A DNA stretch of 64,000 nt, taken from the NCBI RefSeq assembly GCF_034653355.1, contig NZ_JAYEER010000004.1, positions 2,294,001 to 2,358,000 of the forward strand. Reading direction: 5' to 3'. Below the pieces are notes generated by a model. The model worked only from the letters and a program-made list of their open reading frames with translations. It was not told the DNA's origin and did not search any database. The position numbers and the translations under genes are program-made. Of this stretch, positions 1-8,372 are shown one piece after another (within the stretch, counting starts at the first letter, position 1; every line of letters begins with the position of its first letter). The stretch comes from Nitrospirillum sp034653355. Lineage in GTDB: Bacteria > Pseudomonadota > Alphaproteobacteria > Azospirillales > Azospirillaceae.

Positions 1-599
1 CCATCTTCCGACGGCGGGGGCGGGCCATCAGGGAAGGGCGGATGATCGAAGCGGCCGTCCGGCCATCCGTGTCCCTCGGGCCCACGTCCATCAGGACCCC
101 GGCCGTCAGGCCCGCGCCCGTCCGGACGGGGGCCGTGCATACCGCCCAAGATGAAGGGGGACTTCATCTCCGACAGTTTCTTGCGGCCTTCCGGCGACAT
201 CCGGGACAGGGCGTCGATCAGCGCCGCTTGGCGCGACGCCTCGAAGGCGCGGCGGCTGTCCGCCACCTTTTTCAAGGCGGTGGCGAAGGCGTGGGCGTCG
301 AAGGTGTCCGCAGCCAGCAGGGGCTGGATTTCAGCCCAGCTTTCGCGGGCCTGCTTCTCCAGCGCCTGGAGGTCGGCGCGGTCGGGCGCCATGGTCTTCT
401 GCAGCAGCTCCGCATCCGCCGGCGGCAGGATGTCGGACAGCGGGCGTGGCCGATAGTTCAAGCCGGGCGCCGGCCCATGGTCCGGCCCCACCTCATGGTG
501 CCGGAAAAGATGGGGGATGAAGGTGCCGGCCAGGAACAGGTTCACACCGACCGACGCGATGAGCAGGGGCCCACGCCACCGGCTGGAAAACACACTCAT
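1..599 (-). CDS. Periplasmic Spy/CnrX-like metal-sensor protein, partial (3' end beyond window)
   Basis: The gene opens with an ATG that overlaps the stop of the upstream anti-sigma gene (ATGA), and it has no stop before the left edge, so about 200 codons are visible. An N-terminal hydrophobic stretch (about residues 9–25) is a membrane anchor or signal. The following helical region, containing DILPPADAELLQKTMAPDRA and RAFEASRQAALIDALSRMSP, resembles the periplasmic heavy-metal-sensor/Spy-like helical family. The visible tail is rich in Gly, Pro, Asp and His, with RGPDG-type repeats and HPPFPDG. Together with the sigma and anti-sigma genes this suggests an envelope or metal-stress signalling operon. 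The family call is by pattern only; the inducing signal is unknown. Confidence 0.75.
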   Translation of the reverse strand, partial: MSVFSSRWRGPLLIASVGVNLFLAGTFIPHLFRHHEVGPDHGPAPGLNYRPRPLSDILPPADAELLQKTMAPDRADLQALEKQARESWAEIQPLLAADTFDAHAFATALKKVADSRRAFEASRQAALIDALSRMSPEGRKKLSEMKSPFILGGMHGPRPDGRGPDGRGPDGRGPEGHGWPDGRFDHPPFPDGPPPPSED

Positions 600-1165
600 C
601 GGGCGTGGGTCTCCACGGTGTAGGAGGTGAACAGCAGGCTGGGCGTGTCCGTGACGTCGGCCTGCGCCGTCTCCACCGTGGCGCCGGCCTGGGCGCCCTG
701 GGCGCCCTGGGCGATGGCCTCCGTGGCGGACGGCAAGGTCATGACGCCCACCAGGATACCGGCCATCGTGGCGCCCGCCAACCACCCGGCCTGCGGCGCC
801 CGCACGCCAAGCCACGAAAGGGCCGTGCGCACCACGTCGAAGGGCGAGGGCAGAAAGGTGTCCAACTTGCGCGGCGCGGCCTTGGCGGCCGCCGCCGGCG
901 CCGCCATCGCGTCCAGACGGGCCAGAGCGCCGGCCACCACGCCGTCCACCCGGGCGGCCGAAATCTCCGGCTCCGCCACCATGGACAGCAGCGCGTCCAG
1001 CCGCGCCTCGTTCACCACCAGCTCATGCGCGGCGCCATCCATGGCCAGCGCGCGCACCGCCGCGGCCCGGCGATCCGCCGGCCAGCGGGCGGGGTTGCCG
1101 CCGTACACGGCCGTCAATGCCGCGATATCCTCCACGTCGACCGTGGACCATTCCCTGTCAGCCAT
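596..1165 (-). CDS. Putative membrane anti-sigma factor
   Basis: The protein has 189 residues: a cytoplasmic N-terminal helical region (about 1–110), one transmembrane segment at about 127–146 (GWLAGATMAGILVGVMTLPS) and a short periplasmic tail. This is the usual topology of an anti-sigma factor that holds its ECF sigma factor at the membrane. It begins 15 bp after the sigma gene and overlaps the downstream periplasmic sensor gene by ATGA. The ATG at 1165 is preferred because AGGGGG lies just upstream; a TTG two codons earlier is possible. No recognisable zinc-binding motif is visible. The function rests on position and topology. Confidence 0.75.
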   Translation of the reverse strand: MADREWSTVDVEDIAALTAVYGGNPARWPADRRAAAVRALAMDGAAHELVVNEARLDALLSMVAEPEISAARVDGVVAGALARLDAMAAPAAAAKAAPRKLDTFLPSPFDVVRTALSWLGVRAPQAGWLAGATMAGILVGVMTLPSATEAIAQGAQGAQAGATVETAQADVTDTPSLLFTSYTVETHAR

Positions 1166-1180
1166 GACCAACCCCCTACC

Positions 1181-1840
1181 CTAGACCTCACCCGTATCCT
1201 GAACCACACCGGACAGGCGCGCCCGCAACGCGCGCCGGGCCCGGGCCAACAATGACTCGACCGCCGAAACAGACAGGGACAGGATTTGCGCGGCGTCGGC
1301 GGCGCTGCGTTCCTCGTAATAGCAGAGCGTGACGGCCAACCGCTGCCGTTCCGGCAGCTCCGCCAAGGCCTGCGACACCAATTTGGCCGTCTGTTGCCGT
1401 GCCATCACATTCACTGCGGATGGCGTGGGGTCAGACGGCTCCGGTATTCCTTCCAACCCGGCGAAGGCGGGACGCCTGCGCCGGTCCACACACAAGTTCA
1501 CCACCACCCGGTGCAGCCAGGTGGAAAAGCGGGCGCGGCCATCGGGGATCCAGTTCTTGGCCCCCGTCCACACGCGCAGCATCGCCTCCTGCACCACCTC
1601 GTCGGCGTCGGCCGCGTTGCCCAGGATGCGCTGGGCCAGTTTCATGGCCTTGGGCGCGTGGCGGGCCGCCAGCAGGGCGAAAGCCTGCCGGTCCCCCTGG
1701 GCGATGCGGGCCAGCAGGGCGTCGTCACCCGGCTCCGGCCCCAGCCCCGTCAAGGTGCCGCCCGGGTTGCCCGCGGGCGCGGCGATATCGGACGCCGCGG
1801 CCGCGCCCACGCGCGGCTGCGGCTGGACGGATTCGTCCAT
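1181..1840 (-). CDS. RNA polymerase sigma factor, ECF (sigma-70) family
   Basis: The protein has 219 residues. Region 2 includes ILGNAADADEVVQEAMLRVW (core binding and -10 recognition). Region 4 includes LPERQRLAVTLCYYEERSA followed by a helix-turn-helix ending SAVESLLARARRALRARL. The ATG at 1840 has GGGGA five bases upstream; an upstream ATG at 1891 would add 17 residues. It is the first gene of an operon with an anti-sigma factor and a periplasmic sensor, so the sigma factor is probably released by an envelope signal. ECF operons are often autoregulated, but no promoter was identified with confidence. Confidence 0.9.
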   Translation of the reverse strand: MDESVQPQPRVGAAAASDIAAPAGNPGGTLTGLGPEPGDDALLARIAQGDRQAFALLAARHAPKAMKLAQRILGNAADADEVVQEAMLRVWTGAKNWIPDGRARFSTWLHRVVVNLCVDRRRRPAFAGLEGIPEPSDPTPSAVNVMARQQTAKLVSQALAELPERQRLAVTLCYYEERSAADAAQILSLSVSAVESLLARARRALRARLSGVVQDTGEV

Positions 1841-2286
1841 CAGTTCCCCTGGAGAGTGAGCCGGGACGTCTATGTCGCGAAGCGCATACATGACCCCTTA
1901 TACGGGCCGCCGGCAATGCCCTGTCGGTAAGGTTGCCGAATAAAATCTAGGCCGACCTTAGACGGGATCCAAGGTTGCCGCCGTGAAAGGAATGTCGCGG
2001 GGACGGTCCTGCCCCAAACCGCCGCCCCCGCGACGCCCGGTCCCGCCAGCCCCGATTGGGCGGGACCACGCGGATGCGCGCCCCCGCACGCATCCCGGCG
2101 CCGCCCCCGACCTGCCGCGATTGCAGCCCCGCCCGCGGAACAGAGGTCGGGGGCGGATTTGCCCGTGACCCCGCCCGGATCGCTCAGCTACCATCGCGCG
2201 CAATAATCACAAGGGTCGGCACCGACCGGCCCGGCAATCAAAGGGCCGGCGAAGACCGGCTCGTAAACGCGGTGGAGAGAGAACGT
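1841..2286. other. Gene-free divergent region between the ECF operon and maeB
   Basis: About 450 bp without a convincing gene; it carries both divergent promoters. The AT-richest part (about 1935–1960) may hold the ECF operon promoter. Two strong inverted repeats lie nearer maeB: GGTCCCGCC at 2039–2047 with GGCGGGACC at 2059–2067, and a larger pair at 2101–2156. GGAGAGA just before the ATG at 2287 is the maeB ribosome-binding site. Short open frames across the inverted repeats have no start signals. Confidence 0.6.
2101..2156. repeat. 13-bp perfect inverted repeat upstream of maeB
   Basis: CCGCCCCCGACCT at 2101–2113 is the exact reverse complement of AGGTCGGGGGCGG at 2144–2156. Within the 30-base loop, CCGCG and CGCGG can pair again, giving a long interrupted hairpin. 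Only ATTTG follows, so it is a poor intrinsic terminator. It lies about 130 bp upstream of the maeB start and could be a 5' leader structure or a protein-binding cruciform. Confidence 0.6.
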
Positions 2287-4572
2287 ATGGCTGATACCGA
2301 GAAGCGCGTCACCGACGCCGAGGCCCTGCATCTGCACGCCAGCGGCCGTCCGGGCAAGCTGGAGATCACGCCGACCAAGCCCCTGACGACCCAGCGCGAC
2401 CTGGCGCTGGCCTATTCGCCGGGCGTGGCGGTGCCGTGCCTACGCATCCATGAGGATCCGGCCACGGCCTATGACTACACCGCCAAGGGCAACCTGGTGG
2501 CCGTCATCTCCAACGGCACCGCCGTGCTGGGCCTGGGCGACCTGGGGGCCCTGGCCTCCAAGCCGGTCATGGAAGGCAAGGCCGTCCTATTCAAGCGCTT
2601 CGCCGACGTCGACGGCATCGACCTGGAGGTCGACACCCGCGACGTGGATGAGTTCATCAATTCCGTGCGCTACCTGGGCCCCAGCTTCGGCGGCATCAAC
2701 CTGGAAGACATCAAGGCGCCCGACTGCTTCATCATCGAGCAGCGCCTGCGCGAGCTGATGGACATCCCCGTCTTCCATGACGACCAGCACGGCACCGCCA
2801 TCATCGCCGCCGCGGGCCTGATCAACGCCCTGCACCTGACCGGCCGCGGCATGACCGACGCCCGCCTGGTGGTGAACGGCGCCGGTGCGGCCGCCATCGC
2901 CTGCGTGGAACTGATCAAGTCCATGGGCGTGCCGCATGAGAACGTGACCCTGTGCGACACCAAGGGCGTCGTCTACCAAGGCCGCACCACCGGTATGAAC
3001 CAGTGGAAGTCGGCCCACGCCATCACCACCGACGCCCGCACCCTGGCCGAGGCGGTCAAGGGCGCCGACGTGTTCCTGGGCCTGTCGGTCAAGGGGGCCC
3101 TGACGGCCGAGATGGTGGCCACCATGGCGCCCAAGCCCATCATCTTCGCCATGGCCAACCCCGATCCGGAAATCACGCCGGAAGAGGTGAAGTCGGTGCG
3201 TGACGACGCCATCGTCGCCACCGGGCGGTCCGACTATCCCAACCAGGTGAACAACGTCCTGGGCTTCCCCTACATCTTCCGCGGCGCCCTGGACGTGCGG
3301 GCCAGCACCATCAACGACGCCATGAAGATCGCCGCCGTCAACGCGCTGGCCGAGCTGGCGCGGGAAGACGTGCCGGATGAGGTGGACGCCGCCTATTCCG
3401 GCCGGCGCCTGCGCTATGGCCCCGAATATATCATCCCCGTGCCCTTCGATCCGCGCCTGATCGTGAAGGTGCCGGCGGCCGTGGCCCAGGCGGCCATGGA
3501 CACCGGCGTCGCCAAGCGCCCCATCACGGACATGGAGGCCTACGGCCGCGCCCTGCGCCTGCGCCTGGACCCCACGGCCGACAGCCTGCAGCAGATCTTC
3601 GACAAGGTGAAGGCCAACCCCCGTCGCGTCGTCTTCGCCGAGGGCGAGGAGGAGCGGACGATCCGCGCCGCCCTGGCCTTCCGCTCCGCCGGCTACGGCA
3701 CGCCCATCCTGATCGGCCGCGAAAAGGTGGTGGCGGAACAGATGGCGGCCTTGGGCCTGCCCCAGGGCAGCGCCCCCCTGGAGGTGCGCAACGCCCGCCT
3801 GTACCAGTCGACGGAAAACCAGCGCTACACCGACTTCCTGTACGCCCGCCTGCAGCGTAAAGGCATGCTGCACCGGGACTGCCAGCGCCTGGTGAACCAG
3901 CACCGCAACGTCTTCGCCGCCTGCATGGTGGCGCTGGGCGACGCCGACGCCGTGGTCACCGGCCTGACCCGCGACTTCTTCACCTCGTACGAGGAGATCG
4001 GCCACGTCATCGACCCGCGCGAGGGCGCGCCCGCCTTCGGCCTGTCGGTGCTGGCGCTGCGCAAGCAGACGGTGTTCATCGCCGACACCACGGTGCATGA
4101 GCGCCCGACCGCCCAGCAACTGGTCTACATCGCCGAAGGGGCGGCCCGCATGGCCCGCCAGATGGGGCACGAGCCGCGCGTGGCCTTCCAGTCCTTCTCC
4201 AACTTCGGCCAGCCGATGCGCGAGCGGGCGCAGCATGTGCGCGACGCCGTGGCCCTGATGGACCAGCGGGGGGCCGACTTCGAGTATGAGGGCGAGATGT
4301 CGGTGGACGTGGCCCTGGACCACGACCTGATGAAGCGCCTGTACCCGTTCAGCCGCCTGTCCGGCCCGGCCAACGTGCTGATCATGCCGGCGCTGCACAC
4401 CGCCAACATCGGCGCCAAGCTGCTGCAGAAGATGGGGGGTGGCACGCTGATCGGCCCGCTGCTGATCAACCTGGAGAAGCCGGCGCAGATCGTGCAGATG
4501 GGCGCCACGTCCAACGAACTGCTGACCGCCGCCGTCATGGCCGCCCACGACAGCCTGCATCCCGCTGGCTGA
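2287..4572 (+). CDS. maeB: NADP-dependent malic enzyme (MaeB type, malic enzyme–phosphotransacetylase fusion)
   Basis: Oxidative decarboxylation of malate to pyruvate with reduction of NADP+, in the cytoplasm. The 761-residue protein has the MaeB two-part layout: a malic enzyme half (about 1–430) with AYSPGVAVPCL, the VFHDDQHGTA motif and a Rossmann region (VVNGAGAAAIACVELI), and a C-terminal phosphotransacetylase-like half (about 440–760) that is usually regulatory and senses acetyl-CoA. Length matches the family, close to 760. The ATG at 2287 is chosen for GGAGAGA upstream and the MADTEKRVTDAEALHLHASG start; the frame is open further upstream but without a start signal. It is monocistronic, ending at a strong terminator. 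Confidence 0.96.
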   Translation: MADTEKRVTDAEALHLHASGRPGKLEITPTKPLTTQRDLALAYSPGVAVPCLRIHEDPATAYDYTAKGNLVAVISNGTAVLGLGDLGALASKPVMEGKAVLFKRFADVDGIDLEVDTRDVDEFINSVRYLGPSFGGINLEDIKAPDCFIIEQRLRELMDIPVFHDDQHGTAIIAAAGLINALHLTGRGMTDARLVVNGAGAAAIACVELIKSMGVPHENVTLCDTKGVVYQGRTTGMNQWKSAHAITTDARTLAEAVKGADVFLGLSVKGALTAEMVATMAPKPIIFAMANPDPEITPEEVKSVRDDAIVATGRSDYPNQVNNVLGFPYIFRGALDVRASTINDAMKIAAVNALAELAREDVPDEVDAAYSGRRLRYGPEYIIPVPFDPRLIVKVPAAVAQAAMDTGVAKRPITDMEAYGRALRLRLDPTADSLQQIFDKVKANPRRVVFAEGEEERTIRAALAFRSAGYGTPILIGREKVVAEQMAALGLPQGSAPLEVRNARLYQSTENQRYTDFLYARLQRKGMLHRDCQRLVNQHRNVFAACMVALGDADAVVTGLTRDFFTSYEEIGHVIDPREGAPAFGLSVLALRKQTVFIADTTVHERPTAQQLVYIAEGAARMARQMGHEPRVAFQSFSNFGQPMRERAQHVRDAVALMDQRGADFEYEGEMSVDVALDHDLMKRLYPFSRLSGPANVLIMPALHTANIGAKLLQKMGGGTLIGPLLINLEKPAQIVQMGATSNELLTAAVMAAHDSLHPAG

Positions 4573-4649
4573 TCGCCGGCAGGCGGAACACGAGCAAGCG
4601 TATCCAGTATACGGAGGTGCCGGCCTAGCGCCGGGTTCAAGTAAAAGCG

Positions 4650-4694
4650 GGCCGTGGCCGGCGGGGGCACCCCCAAAGGCCACGGCCTTTTCTT
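4650..4694 (+). terminator. Rho-independent terminator of maeB
   Basis: GGCCGTGGCC (4650–4659) pairs perfectly with GGCCACGGCC (4678–4687), and TTTTCTT follows. It lies about 80 bp after the maeB stop. Confidence 0.85.
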
Positions 4695-4857
4695 ATGAAG
4701 CGGGATGGCTCCACGGCCGGTCCCGGGATTAAACTTCCATGACGTGGGTTCCAGGCGCCATTCCTGCGCTATGTTCGGTGCAATGAACGGGAAGGCGCAC
4801 TTTTGACCTGGCCTGTTTTGGCCGGATCACGGGAATCAGCATGGGTGGGTTTGGGAG

Positions 4858-6367
4858 ATGAGTTGTTTGGAAACGCGCCCCGATCGTTTTGTCGCCATCG
4901 CCGTGCTGATGCTGGCGCCGACGGCGGCGCTGCTGGGCGCGCTGGTGATCGCCGGGCGGCTCAACATCCTGCTGGCGTTGGCGGCCTTCGCCCTGGTGGC
5001 CGCCGTGACCGCCGTGGCCCGCCACCTGGTATTGCGCGACAGCCGGCTGATCGCCGCCTATCTGGACCAGGTGCGGGACCGCCGCACGCCCCTGCCCCCA
5101 CCCCAAGCCCGCACCCTGACCGGCGCCGCCCTGCTGGACGACATCGCCCAGCTGCATCAGAACTGGCTGCGCCACCGGGAAGAGATCGAGCACCGCCTGG
5201 CCGCCGACGAAGCGGTGGTGGAGGCCCTGCACGACCCCCTGATGCTGGTGGACGACAAGCGCAAGGTGGGCCGCGCCAACAGCGCCGCGCGCGCCCTGTT
5301 CGGCGACCGCATGCTGAACCGCGACCTGGCGGTCAGCGTGCGCAACCCCGACGTCCTGGCTGCGGTGGACGCCGTGCTGGCCGGCGGCGACAGCCGGCGG
5401 GTGGAATTCACCCTGCCCCTGCCGGTGGAGCGCGTGCTGGAGGTGCGGGTGACCCCCTTCCGCCCAGCGGCGGAGGACGGCGCGCCGGAGCATGAGATCA
5501 CCGCCATCGTCACCCTGCACGACATCACCGCCATCAAGCGGTCGGAACAGATGCGGGCCGACTTCGTGGCCAACGCCAGCCATGAGCTGCGCACGCCCCT
5601 GTCCACGCTGGTGGGCTTCATCGAGACGCTGCGCGGCCCCGCCCGCGACGACGCCGACGCCCGCGACCGCTTCCTGGCCATCATGCAGGAACAGGCCGGC
5701 CGCATGTCCCGCCTGGTGATGGACCTCTTGTCCCTGTCACGCATCGAGTTGGATGAGCACACCCACCCCACCGGCGAAACCAACGTCGCCCAACTGGTGC
5801 ACAGCGTGGTCGCCATGCTGGAGCTGAAGGCGGCGGCGCGGAAGATCACCATCCGCGTCCAGGGGGGAGGATCTGCCCCGGGTGCAGGGGGATGAGGACC
5901 AGCTGACCCAGGTGTTCCAGAACCTGATCGACAACGCCATCAAGTACGGGCGCGAGCAGACCGACGTGGTGGTGGCGCTGGAACGGGCGGAGGCTCCGCC
6001 GGCGCCGGGCGCCACCGGCATCCGCGCCCGCCAGGCGGCGCCCCAGAAGGTGGTGGGCATCAAGGTGTCGGTGACCGACAAGGGCGAAGGTATCGCCCGC
6101 ACCCATCTGCCCCGCCTGACCGAGCGCTTCTACCGCGTGGACGCCGCCCGCAGCCGCGCCCTGGGCGGTACGGGTCTGGGCCTGGCCATCGTGAAGCACA
6201 TCGTCAACCGTCATCGCGGCCGCCTGACCATCGACAGCGAAGTGGGCAAGGGCAGCACCTTCACCGTCCACCTGCCCGGCGTGGAAAAGCCGGGGGAGAA
6301 GGCGGAAAAGCCCTTACCCCAATCTGCCCCGAATCTGTCACAGGAAGGCGGCCGGGGCGCCGCCTGA
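4858..6367 (+). pseudogene. phoR: Phosphate regulon sensor histidine kinase PhoR, split by a single-base frameshift
   Basis: The PhoR kinase senses phosphate status and phosphorylates PhoB. Two N-terminal membrane segments (about residues 12–55), a PAS-like region, the HisKA motif NASHELRTPLSTLVGF and, after the shift, the ATPase boxes NLIDNAIKYG, DKGEGIA and GGTGLGLAIVKHIV are all present. The first frame stops at 5893–5895. Removing one G from the six-G run at 5862–5867 restores a continuous reading through VQGEDLPRVQGDEDQ, giving a full-length kinase of about 500 residues. Both halves are well conserved, so a sequencing error or a slippery-tract variant is as likely as real loss. It is followed by phoU and phoB. 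Confidence 0.85.
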
Positions 6368-6420
6368 CGGCGAAGCGGCTTCAGCGACCCGGGTGGCGGC
6401 ACTACGGTCGTATGGCATAA

Positions 6421-6444
6421 GCCGCTGAAGCGGCGGCGCTTTTT
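6421..6444 (+). terminator. Possible terminator between phoR and phoU
   Basis: GCCGC (6421–6425), loop TGAA, GCGGC (6430–6434), then GGCGCTTTTT. A longer alternative pairs GCTTCAGCG (6378–6386) with CGCTGAAGC (6423–6431). It would separate phoR transcription from the phoU–phoB unit. Confidence 0.5.
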
Positions 6445-6478
6445 GGAAATCAAGACGACCGGCAGCGCCGTCACAAAA

Positions 6479-6496
6479 CTGTCGTTTATCTGTAGC
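6479..6496 (+). promoter_or_regulatory. Candidate Pho box upstream of phoU
   Basis: CTGTCGTTTATCTGTAGC matches 14 of 18 positions of the enterobacterial Pho box: two CTGTC-type repeats with an 11-bp period and an AT-rich spacer. It lies about 110 bp before the phoU start in an otherwise GC-rich stretch, as expected for a PhoB site in front of the phoU–phoB unit. The match is by eye. Confidence 0.65.
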
Positions 6497-6608
6497 AATT
6501 CCATAGCGACCTGTCGCTATGGTCCACCCTGCCCGACCGGCGATGTGTCCAGCCGGCCGCCGTTTTTCATGCCCCGGCCAGGACCGCCGGGGGTGGGGTG
6601 GTAAGAGA

Positions 6609-7373
6609 ATGCCGGCCGAGCATACGGTTAAGTCGTTCGAGCAGCAGCTGCAGCGCCTGTCCAACCTGATCACCCAGATGGGTGGCGTGGCCGAAGCCCA
6701 GGTGGACGGCGCGGTCCAGGCGGTGGTGCGCCGCGACGCGGACCTGGCCGCCCGGGTGATGCAGGCCGACCATCAGCTGGACGACTATGAGCGCGGCATC
6801 GAGCAGGAGGCCGTGCGCATGCTGGCCCTGCGCCAGCCCGTGGGCGGCGACCTGCGCGAAATCCTGGCCGCCCTGAAGATTTCCGCCGACCTGGAACGCA
6901 CCGGCGACTATGCCGCCAACATCGCCAAGCGCAGCATGGCGATGGCCAAGCTTCCCGCCGTGCGGCCCGTCAGCGCCATCCCGCGCATGGGCAAGCTGGT
7001 GGAAAGCATGCTGAAGGACGTGCTGGACGCCTATATTGACCGCGACGTGGGCAAGGCCATCGACGCCTGGAACCGGGATGAAGAGCTGGACGACCTGTAC
7101 ACCAGCCTGTTCCGGGAGGTCCTGACCTATATGATGGAAGACCCGCGCAACATCACCCCTTGCACCCACCTGTTGTTCATCGCCAAGAATCTGGAACGGG
7201 CGGGCGATCACGCCACCAATATCGCGGAAACCATCCACTTCCTGGTGCTGGGCCAGACCTTGACCTCCGACCGGCCCAAGCATGACCAGTCCAGCTTCGT
7301 CGTCGGTCCCACGGCCGATGTTGACCTGCACGGCAGCGGCCTGCACGGCGCCGACGCCGTGGACGATGTGTGA
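6609..7373 (+). CDS. phoU: Phosphate signalling accessory protein PhoU
   Basis: PhoU links the Pst transporter to PhoR and represses the regulon when phosphate is plentiful. The 254-residue helical protein has two PhoU repeats with the typical metal-binding signatures ISADLERTGDYAANIAKR and IAKNLERAGDHATNIAE. The ATG at 6609 gives the expected N-terminus (MPAEHTVKSFEQQLQRLSNL); an in-frame ATG at 6519 would add 30 atypical Pro/Gly/Arg-rich residues. It lies between phoR and phoB; the pstSCAB transporter genes that often sit here are absent from the window. Confidence 0.95.
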   Translation: MPAEHTVKSFEQQLQRLSNLITQMGGVAEAQVDGAVQAVVRRDADLAARVMQADHQLDDYERGIEQEAVRMLALRQPVGGDLREILAALKISADLERTGDYAANIAKRSMAMAKLPAVRPVSAIPRMGKLVESMLKDVLDAYIDRDVGKAIDAWNRDEELDDLYTSLFREVLTYMMEDPRNITPCTHLLFIAKNLERAGDHATNIAETIHFLVLGQTLTSDRPKHDQSSFVVGPTADVDLHGSGLHGADAVDDV

Positions 7374-7469
7374 GCCTTTCCCCGGGCCGTTCCTCACGCC
7401 CGAACCTATAGACGACTTAGACTTGCCACCGCTTACCCGACCCCGGACAGCCAGTTTTAGGGACACCCC

Positions 7470-8174
7470 ATGAACGCCTCGTTGAAGCCCTTGGTTCTGA
7501 TCGTCGAGGACGAAGCCGACCTCGTCACGCTGCTGAGCTACAACCTGGAAAAGGAAGGCTTCCGGGTGCTGACCGCCGGCGACGGCGAGGAAGCCCTGCT
7601 GCTGGCCGATGAGCAGGCGCCGCACCTGGTGCTGCTGGACTGGATGCTGCCGCTGATGAGCGGGCTGGAGGTCTGCCGCCAGATGCGCCGCAACCCCAAG
7701 ACCCGTGAAATCCCCATCATCATGCTGACCGCCCGGGGCGAGGAGGCGGACAAGGTGCGCGGCCTGAACTCCGGCGCCGACGACTACATCTCCAAGCCCT
7801 TCAGCCCGACCGAGCTGGTGGCCCGCATCCGCGCCGTGCTGCGCCGGGCCGTGCCCTCGCTGGCCGAGGAACTGCTGCGCTACGGTGACATCAGCATGGA
7901 CCTGGCGGCCCACCGCGTGCGCCGCAACAGCCGCGACATCCACCTGGGGCCGACGGAATTCCGCCTGCTGCGCCATTTCATGCAGCACCCCGGCCGCGTC
8001 TTCTCGCGTGAGCAGCTGCTGGACATCGTCTGGGGCCACGACGTCTATGTGGAGCCGCGCACCGTCGACGTGCACATCCGCCGCCTGCGCAAGGCCCTGA
8101 ACGAGGACACGGAACTGGACATGATCCGCACCGTGCGTTCGGCCGGCTATGCCCTGGACATGAAGTCGGCTTGA
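7470..8174 (+). CDS. phoB: Phosphate regulon response regulator PhoB
   Basis: A 234-residue OmpR-family regulator. The receiver domain has acidic residues in LIVEDEAD, the phospho-acceptor Asp57 in LVLLDWMLP, and the conserved Lys in YISKPF. The C-terminal winged helix (about 135–232) includes LGPTEFRLLRHFMQHPGRVF and RTVDVHIRRLRKAL. It activates Pho-box promoters when phosphorylated by PhoR. It follows phoU by about 95 bp and is probably cotranscribed with it. Confidence 0.95.
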   Translation: MNASLKPLVLIVEDEADLVTLLSYNLEKEGFRVLTAGDGEEALLLADEQAPHLVLLDWMLPLMSGLEVCRQMRRNPKTREIPIIMLTARGEEADKVRGLNSGADDYISKPFSPTELVARIRAVLRRAVPSLAEELLRYGDISMDLAAHRVRRNSRDIHLGPTEFRLLRHFMQHPGRVFSREQLLDIVWGHDVYVEPRTVDVHIRRLRKALNEDTELDMIRTVRSAGYALDMKSA

Positions 8175-8182
8175 TGGCGCGT

Positions 8183-8210
8183 GGCCTTTGACCTTGATGG
8201 ATCAAAGGCC
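8183..8210 (+). terminator. Inverted repeat after phoB, possible terminator
   Basis: GGCCTTTGA (8183–8191) and TCAAAGGCC (8202–8210) form a perfect 9-bp stem just after the phoB stop. No T-run follows, so it may need Rho or act as an mRNA-end stabiliser. The remaining 165 bp up to the monooxygenase stop show nothing else. Confidence 0.5.
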
Positions 8211-8372
8211 CCTTCGGACGCCGGGTTCCGACATGCGCCGGCTTGGCTTCCCCGGTTTACAGTCCGCCACGCCATCCGCAAACTTCCGGCGGCCCCTTTT
8301 CCTTGTGAATGAGGGACCGCGTCCTACGGCGCGAGGCCGAGTCTCGTGCCGCTGCTTGGGACATAGCGCTTC

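Noticed and set aside
2587..4683. Long antisense open frame (698 codons) opposite maeB
   Set aside because: Mirror of strong GC3 codon bias in maeB; His/Gly/Val-rich composition and no start signal.
5862..5867. Programmed frameshift in phoR
   Set aside because: No slippery heptamer, stem-loop or Shine–Dalgarno stimulator is evident around the G-run, and PhoR is not known to use one; an indel is the simpler explanation.
8192..8207. FNR-like TTGATGGATCAA after phoB
   Set aside because: The half-sites are separated by two bases instead of four, and it is part of a terminator-like stem downstream of a gene.
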